Assembly: GCA_930367215.1 (NCBI GenBank)
Contig: OV884060.1
Coordinates: 99,596,151-99,660,150 of the forward strand
Direction of reading: 5' to 3'
DNA length: 64,000 bases
Source: Pollenia angustigena
Lineage: Eukaryota; Arthropoda; Insecta; Diptera; Polleniidae
Shown: one piece after another, positions 10,966 to 22,607 of the stretch
Position numbering within the stretch: the stretch's first letter is position 1
Layout of the letters: every line of letters starts with the position of its first letter
The notes under the pieces: generated by a model
Seen by the model: the letters and a program-made list of their open reading frames with translations, nothing else
Databases searched by the model: none
What the model was told of the DNA's origin: nothing
Made by a program: the position numbers and the translations under genes

Positions 10966-13034
10966 ACCAGCCAATAAATAATTTTACAAAGCACACACAG
11001 GCTATCGTGCTTCGTAGCGGGAAAAATTGCGAGCCCTTTGACTTTTCAGGCCTTAAAGAAGGTTTACAACAATGGTGGGCGCTCCATAGCACAATTGTGC
11101 TGAGAGATTTTACACGTTTTCATAGCCTCTTTAATTTAGTTTTTGATGAGACACATTTTCCTATTTTTTTTGTATTTTTTTTTCAAATAAATGATGTTAT
11201 GCGAAAAATAATTTACTGTACTGTTTTTACTGTTACTTTTTTCTGTGAACAGTAAATCTTTATAATTTAAACTATTAAAAAATGTTTTATATTACTTCAA
11301 ATGCGTAACATATAAAATAAGGAAATATAATGCACCATTTATTTCAAATGCTTGGCTTTGTGTTTGGTGGGTACTTCTGCCATCTCACTAATACTAATAA
11401 GTATCAATACAAGCACAGTTTTAGTTGTGCCCACTTCTGGTTTACAACTAGATTTTTAATAAACTTTTACTTATTCCGCTCTGCCTTCTTCGAAAAGGTC
11501 TTTTAGAATGGGCTTTATAAAATATTTTACAAATTCAAATTATCTTTTCTGAGAAAAGGCCTGTCGAAATAGTTTTATTAGCAGTTATGTTAGAATGTGT
11601 AGCAAGTTTAGTCATTAATTTACTAACTTCGCGTTAGTAGCAACAACAATTTGCGAATTAAAGACAACAAAGTTCTATATGAGTAAATCCAAAGTGTTGA
11701 ACGTGACAGTCGTACGCATCAAAAATGGAATAACATTTTAAACACAAATATTTTAACGTTCTCTTAACCCTTAAACTATAGCACTAAGAAAGCACTGTTA
11801 TCCATGCTAAAGATTATGAAGGGCGCTATCCTAGGTCAAAGATAATGGCAAAAGAAGTAGCGGTTCGAACGTTTAAAAAATAGAAGTAGTATTTGTGGCC
11901 ATGTATAAAAAGGCGTAATTCAGCGAAACCTGACACAATTTTTTAGTCAAACTACTTTCAGAATTTTACGTAGCAATGTAACATTAAAATGTTTTTGGTT
12001 TGATTTCAAAATCTTCTGTATTTTCTTTTTTTAAGCCAAAATCTAGGTCGATACGTGACATTTTGAACGTGAAATAAATAAAATAAAAATTTACCGTTAA
12101 TCCGAATAACATATTTCTCTTTGAACTCTTCCTTAGATTACAGACCATGTAAGAAAATTTTTTTGGAATAATTTTTATCAAATATCACCTCTTTTCAGAA
12201 AGATAATATTAAAGAAAACACAATAAAACATTCTCACAAATAATAAATTACGTTTGCACAACTTTGCAGTCTGATTGTTCATCTAAGTGAACAAAGTTAT
12301 AAGTAAATTTATAAAATTAGTAAAATCTAAATATTTCTCTATAACAATATCGTAAAATAATCAGCTTTTAATAACTTTAAAATTTTGGGTCACGGTGGAC
12401 CTTTTGACAGATATGCCCATATGCACCTAAACAGCATGTAAGATGGAACATTGTTGTACTAAGGTCGCAAAATACACTGGATACAACTTTATTCTTAATT
12501 ATTTAGATGCGAGAAGGCAAGGCTTTGGTCTTTAATGACACTCTGTGTAAATTAGAAATACAGTTGGAATGCGATTGGAAAACTTTATATCGGCAAAAAG
12601 GCCTTCTATAAGGCCTTTTTACTACTTCATTTTCCCGCCGTTAATGGTCGGGAAAATCGCGTTTTTTTCATTATGAGAAATTTGGATCTGAATTTTTTTT
12701 TAAAATTGTTCATATCTGACAAATTCAGATATGAATTTTTTTTTGTTTGCTCATTTTTCATGAATGAGGAAATTCAAAATATACTTTTTTCTCACCCTCA
12801 TGAATGTGAAAACACAGTAAAATTTTAAAGTTTTCACGCTCGCTCATGACTGAAAAATGGGTGAACGTTTCGGTACTCTGGTTTTTTCACATATTTGACT
12901 GCTGTCATATGTGCTACGTATGTATTTCTGTACCGTTTTTTTTTTTTAACTTCATTTATTTGCCAACGCATGGTTAGATTTTTCAGAATATCCGGCAATT
13001 TCTTCCTACAACATAGCTCGAGTTTGGTTGCATT
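10966..13034. other. AT-rich sequence without recognised gene
   Basis: No exon or RNA gene was recognised. A short hairpin (AAAAAGGCCTTCTATAAGGC and complement) lies at 12595-12621, and T-rich inverted words occur at 12690-12780. The open frames at 10932-11255 and 11984-12181 have no recognisable domain and are probably chance. Confidence 0.35.
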
Positions 13035-13035
13035 C

Positions 13036-13106
13036 TCCCGGTAGGCTAGCTGGTAGTGAGCTAGTTTATCAGCGCCGAGGTTGCGGTTTCGATTCCCGCC
13101 AGAGAA
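13036..13106 (+). repeat. tRNA-derived SINE-like unit, copy 1
   Basis: TAGCTGGTAGTGAGCTAG (A-box-like) and GGTTTCGATTCCCGCC (B box, 13085-13100) sit at tRNA spacing. The related block recurs reverse-complemented at 25750-25820 with the better B box GGGTTCGATTCCC. Both lack a clean acceptor stem, so this is better read as a SINE head or tRNA pseudogene than a functional tRNA. Confidence 0.6.
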
Positions 13107-14351
13107 AATATTTTTACCGGATCGTCGCAGCCATATTCATAAAAAGTTCTTATTTTAAGAAATAAAAATTAAAGGAAAATACAAATAAGAAAAACTTTGA
13201 GAAATAAGATAGAAGAAAAAGAAATTGTTGCTCTCATTGTGAACAAAGCTTAAGTCAACATTTTTGAAATTAACACTTATACTTTTTTATGAGGCCTTTT
13301 TAAGTTATGAGGAATTTAGTTCCTAACAGTTAAAAATTAATTTATTATTTTTTCAAATATATTTATTTAAAATGTTTTCACTAATTGGCAATAAACGGTT
13401 CGGTGTAAAACACGCAATATAAAAAAGCAAAAGTTAATTTGTTATTTATTAACTAACGAGTAGAAATACGATCGATTCAGTATCAATATTTCTGCTTTCT
13501 GTCTTTTAAATTTGCTTGCAAACATTATTTACATTTTTTAACAACTAACAGCTACTCACACTATAAGTGGAACACCTCATTAAAATACCTTTTGTTAATT
13601 GTTTTTATATGTTAATATGAGTTATAATTTTAAATATTAAATATAAATATTTAATGAAAATGATTAAATTAAACCAAAGGTATGTTTAGATCTAACAACT
13701 ATTGACCAGAATATTTAAAAAAGCGAGACCAGTAAATTGATCTATCTTTAGCTATATTTTTAACAAAATGTATGTGAAAGAATGATGTATGATCTAGCAA
13801 ACGTTTTCCAAAAGCAAAATTTTTTTTAATAAAACTAGCTTAAGGCTTTTATTTAAAGTTCCAAACGTAGCAACATAAGGCTTTTTCAACATGTTCCACT
13901 TAAAGTAGGGTTTGCACGATTTTTACAATCGCACCGTTTAATCCTAATCGTTATCTCATCATAATATTTCACGCGAATACGATTGAAAAATTGTACATTT
14001 TTAATATTAACTCTGTTTCTTTTAAAATTTAACTTAAAAACATATAAATACGCGAGTTATTTCTTAAAATTGTCCGTAATAAATTAAGCAATTACGAAAA
14101 ATATAGACCTACTAAGAATGAGTGGACCCGTATTCGTAGCAATAGATAATTTAATTTGCAAAATTATTTAAAAAAAAAAAACATACAGAAAAAGGAACTT
14201 TGTTATTATTAGATGCCAGAACTCGCTTTGTACTTCTGTGCTTGGTAGATCAGACACAAATATAAGCCGAATGTGCGCTTTCATAAAAAGTTGGAACAAT
14301 AAGATGCAACAAAGGCAAAATAAAAATCTTATAAATTTGGCCATATTTTTG

Positions 14352-14750
14352 TACCCAATAAAAAATTTTTACATTTTGCGAAGCACAGTTATGCGCTACG
14401 CAATAAGACATACAGAGATGCAGTAAATTAAGTGAAGGAACTCTTAACATGTTATATAAAAGAAAAAAATAACATTTAGTGTGCTACCACACTCCCTTAC
14501 TACGAAGCAGGTTTGTAAAGGAGAATACTAAAAAATAACTGTAAAAAACATTCAGTGTTGAAAACTGAACGCTACGTTCACTAGTTTTTTTATGCGTTGA
14601 ATAAAGCGCTTTTTGTGTCAAAAATGTATTGCTTCAAAGTGGGAACCACCATATAAAATTCAGGCCTCTCGTAAACGAGATGGTAAGCGAAACTCTTACA
14701 TTTCTCCCATACAAACCTACTTCGTTTAAAGCTTAATTTTTTATTGGGTA
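14352..14750. mobile_element. TA-flanked MITE, copy 1
   Basis: Ends TACCCAATAAAAAATTTT and AATTTTTTATTGGGTA, probably with TA as target duplication (Tc1/mariner-like). Internally, GAAGCAGGTTTGTAAAGGAG and its approximate complement form a second inverted repeat. An inverted relative is at 58790-59159. Neither copy codes for anything recognisable. Confidence 0.7.
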
Positions 14751-14924
14751 TGTACATATGTACGTAAATCCAAATACACAGCAAAAAAAGATTTAATTAA
14801 CTTTGATTACATGATTTTAGAAATTAAAAAACATTGCAAATCGAAATTAAAAGAGGGTTCGTTGAGCCTAGTCTTAAAAATAATTATAACAATAAAAAAA
14901 CATATGTATTTCTTTATTGCAATT

Positions 14925-15044
14925 CAAACTGTAAAGTCGCCTGGAACGGAATACGAAAGAGCATTTTCTATAGACGACAATTTTTGTACAAAAATACGAT
15001 CTCGTTTAGCTGACCAGTCTTTAAAGGGTAGTTTAAGGTTCTCC
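14925..15044 (+). pseudogene. hAT transposase C-terminal dimerisation remnant
   Basis: The forward frame reads VKSPGTEYERAFSIDDNF followed by CTKIRSRLADQSL. This is the conserved hAT C-terminal signature, usually SERAFSIAGN...KIRSRL. The rest of the transposase is absent or unrecognisable, so this is a fragment. It lies inside the TAGGG-ended element and may be its own transposase relic. Confidence 0.8.
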
Positions 15045-15751
15045 ACTTTAGTAACAATTTGGTTGTCTTTGGTAACTGGCAGTTGAATCAGAACTGTAAA
15101 AAGTGACGTGTGAAAAAGGCCCAAATCAGTTGCGAGGGCAGCTTTCGAAGAAAGAGACAGAAAGCTTTTTTTGTTAGTGAAGTGGCAAGGTGTAAAAACA
15201 GGCCGCAACAATCAACACAAATGGCGTGATCAAAACAAAAATAACAAAACACAAACCACGTTAAACAAATGCATTAGTTCAACAAACGTTGTTTTTTGTG
15301 CAAAAAAATGTATTTAGTAATATTGTTTTGTGTTATAATGTTATTTACTTACTTAAATATTATTTACTCGTGTTGTGGTGAACTTAAAAGTTAATTTTTA
15401 CAACAGGTTTGTAAATAAATCTTAACTAAATAAATTTGAGTTCATTATATTGCGGCATAGAATATGATGAAAAGAGAAATGCAAAAGGGCAGCTTTCTTT
15501 GAAAGAGACAAAAAACGCAAAATCTTCCGTTTCGTGACAGTTCTGTGTATTCTGTGATTCAATTTAAGCGGCTTGTCTAGCTTATTAGGAGAAACCAGGA
15601 AATTGCTCCCGGAAAACCAAAGTTTAGTAACACGAAAATGCATGCAAGAGTTTGCAGTAGAGTTAAATAGTTGAATGGCAACGTGTAAGTGTGTCAATAA
15701 TACAACATTGGACAATTATAATCTACTTGGCATGAAGTATAAAGATAAAAC

Positions 15752-15933
15752 TTGCCAACAATAACAGAAGCCCTCAAGCGACAGGGGGAAACCCATCACA
15801 AGGAGTTTCGTTTAATAGCCTTGAGGACATTGTTTCGCAGCTCTTGTCATTGCAAGGCCAAGTATTTGTTGTAGAAAATATTTCACCATCAAGGGACAAT
15901 TGTACTGAGTCAGTTGAACCAATAATATAACCA
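15752..15933 (+). other. Unidentified open stretch with codon-like composition
   Basis: About 60 codons are open and contain FNSLEDIVSQLLSLQGQVF, less AT-rich than the surroundings, then a stop. The continuation PTRRRTHLARERF is in the same frame after the stop. It looks like decayed coding DNA, perhaps from a transposon, but no family could be named. Confidence 0.3.
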
Positions 15934-17081
15934 GCAGATTTGCCAACAGCTACCCCAACCAGAAGAAGAACTCATCTAGCACGAGAACGTTTCGTTACTT
16001 ATTAGAAGTTGGTACTTGGAAAGAATTTTTCTTCTTGTACGTAGCACCTCTATACTAGTTTTAATTTTCATCATCATTAAATAAATCGACCTACTATCAA
16101 TTATAAACACTTTTTTCGGCACAATCAGCCTTATTCCGCTAAATACATAGTTTAAGTAAATAGTTTAAAAAAATTATTAAATTTTTTAACATTTTCACTT
16201 ATTAAACGTGATACTTAAAGTTGGCAGATCGATATTTTAAGTTGTCAACTTCATAGCAAACTCAACTAAAAACAGTGTGGTATCACAATACCTAAAATTA
16301 GTTTGGTTGTGCATAAGTTGGGTTTACCCTCACACGACCAAACTAAGTTGAGTGGAGAACCGCAATAGGCGCGTTAACTTTACCGTAAAAAAGTAACATC
16401 TCACTTAACTGTAATCTTCAAAATAAAAGTAAAAACCTTACGAGAGATTTTTTTTTCTTTCGTTTACACTATTGGTTTAAACCCAAGTCACTGGCATTAT
16501 TGTTTTTTTCGCGCCTTTTTTATTTGAACTGTTCACATACTTATGTTTTCCTTAACATGTTTTATTTATTTACATAAAATTGCTTTTCTGTTCTAAAGCG
16601 CCTATTAGATGGTCATACTTGGTATATTGAGAGAGAGGACTTGTATCAAAATCTTTGGATTTCAACATTTTAAAGTGACATACACGAATTTTTCGCTATA
16701 ACATTCGAATGATATTATGATGACGTACCATTCTCACATGCATACCAAGTATTACCGTCTAATATGCGCTCAATAAAGAGTGATGTTTTTGAAAGATTTC
16801 TTAAAACAGAGATCCGTACGACTGCAAAATTTTCAACCGTATTTTCTCTCAATGGCGTACGCTCTTATTACATACATATTAACATGCAATTCAGACAGTG
16901 ATGTTTTCCATGTTTTTTAAGACATGATTTTTGGTATTTGCCGGCGAATGGTGAAGAGAAGCAAGAGGGGTAGAGAAAAAAATTAAATTTTCTGTTCTCT
17001 TTGTCTTTTTTATATTTTTGTTTGCACACATTCTTCTTTTTCGTTATATTGCTTCATTTAATTTTTTATTTCAATGTAGCA

Positions 17082-17190
17082 CAGGGATGATAAAGTTAGT
17101 ACAATTGTACTTTTTTTGTACTATTAGCATTGTAAAAGTACTGAAGTACTCCAATGACATATTTAGTACAATTTAAAAATTCCATATGAT
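17082..17190 (+). repeat. GTACAATTGTAC repeat, copy 1
   Basis: CAGGGATGATAAAGTTAGTA is followed by the palindrome GTACAATTGTAC and further GTAC words. A diverged copy with the same order is at 18697-18800. The CAGGG start recalls hAT ends, but no matching right end was found. Confidence 0.45.
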
Positions 17191-18130
17191 TAAATTTGTA
17201 CGAACTGCTTCTTTAATTTAACACCACTCATGTTCAAAGTCACATCCAACCAGTCTTGCCAATTTGGGTATGTTACATACCGTCGGATAGGTTAATTTGT
17301 CTAGTTTCTCAGCATAAGTTTTATTTTTATGGTTTTATAAACACTTAAATAGTGCATATCCTAAAAAACCCTCGTCTTGAGTTAGAAATTATTTTTTTTC
17401 CAATACATAGTCCACTAAGCGACCAAAACTACCTTAAAAGACAATACGCAATTGAGCAAAAAAGTACCCATTTAAAAAAAAAATAAAAAAAGTTTTAAAT
17501 TTAAAAATAAACAAAAAAATTAGGAATAACAAAAAAAAAATGTTTAGGATTGAAAATAGCTATCTTGGCTACTTGGGAAAAATTTTGCTAACACCAATAC
17601 CTAATATGTTACATGGATGAGAAAGAACACCTGTTTGGCCAAAATGTCAAATTTAGACCCCCTCTAACTTAGAAACTTTTTGACCGATCTTGTTAAAAAT
17701 GTGTGTCTAAACTACTATCCATTAGGTCTAACCTTGGTGTAAATGTTGGGTCACTTGACATGAAATCCCCCATATGTAGAACTTTTTGTTCAGCTTCTTG
17801 TTTAAAATAAAGATGTTCAATTATGAAATACTAAATATGCGATTCATCGATGATCGCGATTAAGCCATTTTAAATCGTAATCGCGATCATGAAAATTTGC
17901 GATTAAGTGCAAACCCTAACCTAAAGTGTGAGTAGCTGTATATAATAATCTTGGTTTTAAAAATTACCTTCTTTTTCTGTTAGGTCAGAAAATTTTACTC
18001 CACCACTAAATGAAAAAATACAACAAAAATATATTTGTAAAGGTGTTCAATTAAAAGAATACGTTTATGTACATATGTACTTAAAAATTGCCTAATGTAA
18101 TCAACATTGTAAGAATAAAAGATTTTTTAC

Positions 18131-18168
18131 CTGAGAAGTACGGTTGCAGTTTCCGGCACACGAAAAAC
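18131..18168 (-). CDS. ttd14: ttd14 micro-exon (38 bp) coding VFRVPETATVLL
   Basis: On the minus strand TTTTCAG is followed by 38 bases reading VFRVPETATVLL plus two bases of a Ser codon, then a GTAAAA donor. It follows the 30331-30398 exon in phase 0, giving NLGWK-VFRVPETATVLLS. This is the expected order in Ttd14, a P-loop protein needed for TRPL channel trafficking in fly photoreceptors. The next exon (lower coordinates) could not be found and may lie outside the window. Identification is from memory of the family; the splice sites and phase are read directly. Confidence 0.85.
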
Positions 18169-18696
18169 CTGAAAATATTTTATAATTTTGATTTAAATTA
18201 CTGACATGAGTTTTTTAATAAAAAAATAACTGTTCTCAGTTACATTAATTTTTTAGTTGTGAGTTTTAACAACACTGAAGTATCAATTGAGGGATTCAAA
18301 AGGGAGTCATATATCTTAAAATAATAAGAAAAAAGTATAAGTGCTGTGAGCAACCGTTATAATTTAGATTTCTACTGAGTAGTTATGACAAAATAATATA
18401 TGTACACAGCATAAAAAGTCTTATTATTTTAGGACTTTTTTTGTATGAAACACAACAATAATTTTTTCAAACTTTTGTAAAATATTAGGATCCCTTGTGA
18501 ATCCCCCAAATATGTTTTTAATGACATTTAACAAATAATGATAATTTCTACAGCAGTTTTAAGATCTCTGTATCAGCAAATGGTGCCCACAGACATGGCA
18601 ACATTAGTTAAAACATGTATTACTATCATGTTTCAGTTTTTACTAAAATCGAAACATCAGTACTGCGTGTTTTTTTTTTAATAAACTACCACAAAA

Positions 18697-18800
18697 CAGT
18701 GATGTTAAAGTTGGTACAATTGTACTTTTTTTTGGTACATTTTGACCTTCTTAAGTGCCTTGGTACTACCGTCACTCATTTTAATGACTCAATTTAAAAA
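18697..18800 (+). repeat. GTACAATTGTAC repeat, copy 2
   Basis: CAGTGATGTTAAAGTTGGTA then GTACAATTGTAC, diverged from the copy at 17082-17190. Same order of blocks, including a terminal CAATTTAAAAATT. No coding content. Confidence 0.45.
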
Positions 18801-18967
18801 TTTGTCATAGTTCCTCCTTTTTGAAGTCCTTTTCATTGCATTTATGTTGTACAACAAATCGTTAATGTAATGAGCGCTTGAATATGCGACTAGTATTGTG
18901 GTGTATAGAGTGCTTAGTCCCCTTTTACAATGTGAAAAGTGAAAGGCAGACAGACGAAGTTTGTTGG

Positions 18968-19137
18968 TAAAGGCTATATTACACTATTATACTTTGTATT
19001 AATACATTCCAAAAACTTAAGTAATATGACAAAGTGTGATAGTGTGAATGCAATGTGTCACGAAAATGACAAGTATTATGAAAAAAGTTTGACATCCCAT
19101 ACGTAAGACTTGTGAGATAGTGTAATCTAGCTTTAAG
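18968..19137. mobile_element. Small Harbinger-like MITE (TAA-flanked)
   Basis: AGGCTATATTACACTATTA and GATAGTGTAATCTAGCTT form an imperfect inverted repeat with TAA outside each end. Size about 165 bp. TAA fits the TWA target rule of PIF/Harbinger elements. It lies about 55 bp from a second such MITE. Confidence 0.55.
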
Positions 19138-19165
19138 GGGGCGACGCTGGCTGTCTGCCTTTACT

Positions 19166-19795
19166 CTGCTTTCCATCAACAATAAATCTTAGGGCCATTA
19201 TTATAACTTGGCGTTAGCTGTTATCCGACAGTTAACAGACGCTTTTTGACAGATAACACATTATTACCTGTCAATTTAATCTTAACTTTAGCTAACTTCA
19301 AGTTGTAATAATGGCCCTTAGTGTATTTATCAAATATGAAAAAATGGGAACTTAGCACGTCATACAGAAATCTTTTTAATAATAAATTTTGTATTCCCAA
19401 ACATAACTTTGAACTGGCAAATTGTTTTGTTGTTGTTTGCTTACGAAGACAATGAAATGAAGCTATTTGTTTTTTCTTTTTACTTACTTACAACTATAAT
19501 TCAAGTCGGAAAAAAGCCCACCAATTGGTGGGGGAATTTAAGAAAAGATAAACTCACTGTTTATTGTTGGTGTTTTGTTTAAGCTTTGATATTTGTACAA
19601 GTAAGACTTATTCGCTTTTAGGGTTTTATTTGTATAATATTTTTGGCTTTTCTAAAATCTTTGGAAAAGGTTTCCTGATGAGCTTGCCTAAGCACCCAGT
19701 GAAATGCGCATAGAAGCTAGCTTTCCCTCAACAATAAATCTTAGTGTATTTATCAAATATGAAAAAATGGGAACTTAGCACGCATACAGAAATCT
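19166..19795 (+). repeat. Direct duplication of a 75-bp block, one copy with MITE
   Basis: CAACAATAAATC and TTAGTGTATTTATCAAATAT, followed by GGGAACTTAGCACG, occur at 19176-19373 (split by the MITE) and at 19729-19790 (intact). The sequence between is AT-rich and unrecognised. The block may itself be the end of a dispersed repeat. Confidence 0.7.
19192..19317. mobile_element. 126-bp Harbinger-like MITE with TTA duplication
   Basis: Ends GGGCCATTATTATAACTTGG and CAAGTTGTAATAATGGCCC; TTA at 19189-19191 and 19318-19320. The host sequence is duplicated at about 19725-19795 without the insert (AATAAATCTTAGTGTATT at 19733). This proves both the ends and the 3-bp duplication. The TTA target and the G-rich ends fit PIF/Harbinger. 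Confidence 0.9.
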
Positions 19796-20147
19796 TCATT
19801 ATTACTATTCTAATTTTATAAAAATCAGAGTTTTTAATTACTAGAACTTTTTTAGAACAATGTAATTGATTCTTTATAAGATAAGACAGTACAACAAGAA
19901 CGGTGTCGTATATTACAGTAGTGTAGAATTAATGTTATACATATGTGGCACAATAAAATAAAATGAAAATTAAACACATAAATAAATAATAATAATATTT
20001 GTATTAAAATAAGTAAACAAATATAAAAAAATGAGTATGAATATTAAATTAAATATTTATGCCTGTATTCACAAAAATATTTAAAATTTTACATATAAAA
20101 TTTAAAATTCTTAATTCTTTTTACATAAAAATTTTTTTTGTTCCAAA

Positions 20148-20790
20148 AATTAATTTTTTTTTTTGGTTGGGCATGTGGGAGAAACAAATGTCAAATTGAC
20201 TTAAAATTGCTTCTTCAAGCATACCCAAAAAAGTTTTCTTCCGAAAAATATACAATTTTTATTTATTTCTGGGGAAAATATTGTTTTATCAGCGAAAGAA
20301 CATAGCCATCTTTTGGTGAAATAGTAAAAATGAGTATTCATATATATTCCCTTTATACGCACATACATTCGCCTCGTTTATACCACTATATTTTTAGAAA
20401 AATGCATAAGCATTTAACAGTATAACATACTTAAAGTGTACTTTCCTACCAATATAAAAAATGTTTAACACACTATTGATAACAGTTTGATATTTAACAT
20501 AATCCACCCGATTAAAAATGGTTTAAAAAAATACAACCCAAAAAATCCGTTTTATCCGAATATCTCTAAAGGCAAAGGAGATACCTTAAGAATTAAGCAT
20601 ATTTTTTGTAGGTCAGCTTATGTCTAATTTTTTTTAAATCCATAAATACATATATTTTTGTCGAATTTTTAAAAACTTGAAAATCCGAGGCTACCAATTT
20701 TAGAGTACCACAAGTCACTCTCACGACCCTCTATGGACCCGTGTTCTTTCAAATCAACTCAAAAGCTGCCCTGCTTTGACAGTTTCAAGA
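20148..20790 (+). mobile_element. Deletion derivative of the 48.1-51.2 kb Transib-like element
   Basis: Blocks such as CATACATTCGCCTCGT (20367), CCAATATAAAAAATGTT (20450), AATCCGTTTTATCCGAATAT (20545) and CAACTCAAAAGCTGCCC (20755) match 48840-49040 and 50250-50580 in the same order, without the part that carries the transposase ORF. This is a non-autonomous relative, and its ends were not resolved. Its right part runs close to the LINE fragment that starts near 20870. Confidence 0.65.
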
Positions 20791-20869
20791 ATTGCATCAG
20801 TTTCAGGCCTTTGTGTTGCGAGATATTTTTGTTGATAGTTGCTCTTACCAGCAGCTTGTAAAGCTGGAA

Positions 20870-22436
20870 GGTAAGATTAGTTACTGCTTTGGGCAAGTAA
20901 GGCTTCACCTCACAAACACTGGTTCGAATAATGGTGGCGATAAAGGCGAGAAGCCGGCTAAGGATGCGCAAGAGAAAGCCGTGGAACTACCTCAATTAAT
21001 GGGGAGTGACCCCGCCCTTGAAGATGACCAGTCTACCAGCAGAGCAGCTAGTGTTCGCGAGAAGAAACGGGCAGAAGAGAGAGTGGCTAAAAGCGCCTGA
21101 AGGAATCAATCTCCGGCCAAAAGGAGCACACTCCGAGAAACCGACCAGGGTCACGAGGGAAGGGACCCCAACGTAATCGGTTGGGGGACTAAGTGCAGCT
21201 ATCCATCAAGGATAGTGATGGGCACCGTTAGTGTGCTACAGGCAAACCAGCACCACGCCAAAGGGGCGTCGGCCACGTTGTGCAAGATTTTTGCTTCTGC
21301 AGGAGCCATGGATCAGTAGTGGCATGGTCCGGGGACTACTGTCCCAATCAGTAAGCAGATTTATGATCGGTCAGTGGAAAAGCCGCGCGCCGCGTTGCTT
21401 GTTGACAAGTGTGTTGAAATATTTCCATTGCCTAATTTTATTTTCAGGACACACAGCCGGCGAAGATGAAAAAGCCCCACCGAAGGAGGTAGCGGACCTG
21501 GTGCTTCACTGCAGTATGCGTGGCAATCGGTTTTTCCTGGGCTGCGATGCCAATGCCCATCATACCGTGTGGAGTAGCAGTGACATCAATAAAAGAGGTG
21601 AGTTATTACTAGAATATCTGGTAGGTACAAACTTGGACATAGATAACGTCGGCTGCAAGCCAACCTTTAATTATGCGATCAGAGAGGAGGTACTAGAGCA
21701 CACACTGGTTAGCAGCGCTTTGCGCGATTCAGTTCGTAACTGGAGGGTTACTCGCTGTCAGACCATCATATATAAGTTTTGACATACCGGAAAGGGGGGA
21801 TCTGCGCAAAGGCGCATACGATCCCAGACGAACGGACTGAAATGAGTTCAAGACCCTTGTCAACCAAAATCGAGTCTGTCGATGAGATTGAGCTAGAGGC
21901 CAACCTTGTTGAAGAAACATTGCTCTCCTTCTTTCGAGAGATTACGATATTGCGATCCTTCAGCTCCAGCCGTAGGCGAAACGGACCAGGAACTCGCAGG
22001 CGTACAAAGATGCTCTGACGGAATATAACAAATCCTTACGCAAATCCAAAAGTGATTCATGGAGGAACTTTTGCTGAGCATCAAAAACCTCCCTGACGCG
22101 GCAAGGATTCACAGGGTAATCGCCAAAGGACACTCAAATAGAGTGCGCCTAGTGGAGAGAACAGATGGTTCCTTCACGACAAATCGCAGGGAAACTTTGA
22201 AAACCCTGCTACAGGTACTGGGCACATGGATGCCGAGGCGTATTTATTCCCAAAGCTGGCAATAGGCCGCTGGAGAAGCCAAAATCCTACAGACCTTAGC
22301 CTCACATCATTTCTGCACAAGACTGTTTAGCGGCTACTGCACCTGCATATCAGAGACAAACTGCAGGCTTCGGCACCTTTGCACCGGACACAGTTTGCCT
22401 ACCAGAAGGGTAAGTCGACGGAGGTGGCAGTACCAT
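20870..22436 (+). pseudogene. Loa/I-type LINE fragment: ORF1 tail, endonuclease, start of RT
   Basis: Several frames carry parts in the correct order. VLQANQHHAKGASATLCK and LLLQEPWISSGMVRGLL start the APE endonuclease. GCDANAHHTVWSSSDINKRG (about 21540-21600) is its Asp/Asn/His region. YKDALTEYNKSLRKSKSD and the following SWRNF lie in the linker, and RTQFAYQKGKSTEVAV (about 22390-22430) begins the reverse transcriptase. The piece at 20930-21100 resembles a charged ORF1 tail. Numerous frameshifts and stops, and a break near 22436, make it a dead fragment. GC content is clearly above the surroundings. Clade assignment is by resemblance only. Confidence 0.8.
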
Positions 22437-22607
22437 TTACTTTGGGATATCGATTATTCGACTTTTTCACAAGCTTGTTTTCGAATTTTAAAAAAACCTG
22501 TTTTCGGTTAAGCATTTTAAAAATAACCGGTTAACCGGTTTTAACTCGAATACATAAAAATACAAAAATCAAATAAGGTTTTATAATAAAAAGTTAATTT
22601 GAAAAAA

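Larger units (their letters stand above)
13926..17918 (+). mobile_element. Decayed hAT element (3993 bp)
   Basis: Ends TAGGGTTTGCAC and GTGCAAACCCTA. Flanks are ACTTAAAG and ACCTAAAG, an 8-bp duplication with one change. Subterminal ATCG/CGAT words occur at both ends. The only coding trace is the hAT dimerisation region at 14925-15035. A TA-flanked MITE is inserted at 14352-14750. From 15036 to 17918 no gene was recognised, apart from an unidentified open stretch near 15752-15930. Confidence 0.75.
13548..17939. mobile_element. Small TIR element split by a hAT insertion
   Basis: The left end is ACAGCTACTCACAC followed by TATAAGTGGAACA. The right end appears in two parts, TGTTCCACTTAAAG (13912-13925) and TGTGAGTAGCTGT (17927-17939). 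Joined across the hAT they give an inverted repeat matching the left end at about 26 of 27 positions. The element without the insertion is about 390 bp. TA precedes the left end; the right flank is ATATA, so a TA target is likely but not exact. The inner block near 13678 (AAGGTATGTTTA) recurs at 23450. Confidence 0.75.

Noticed and set aside
13036..13106. Functional tRNA gene
   Set aside because: A and B boxes are present but the acceptor stem does not close and a second copy exists at 25750; a SINE head is more likely.
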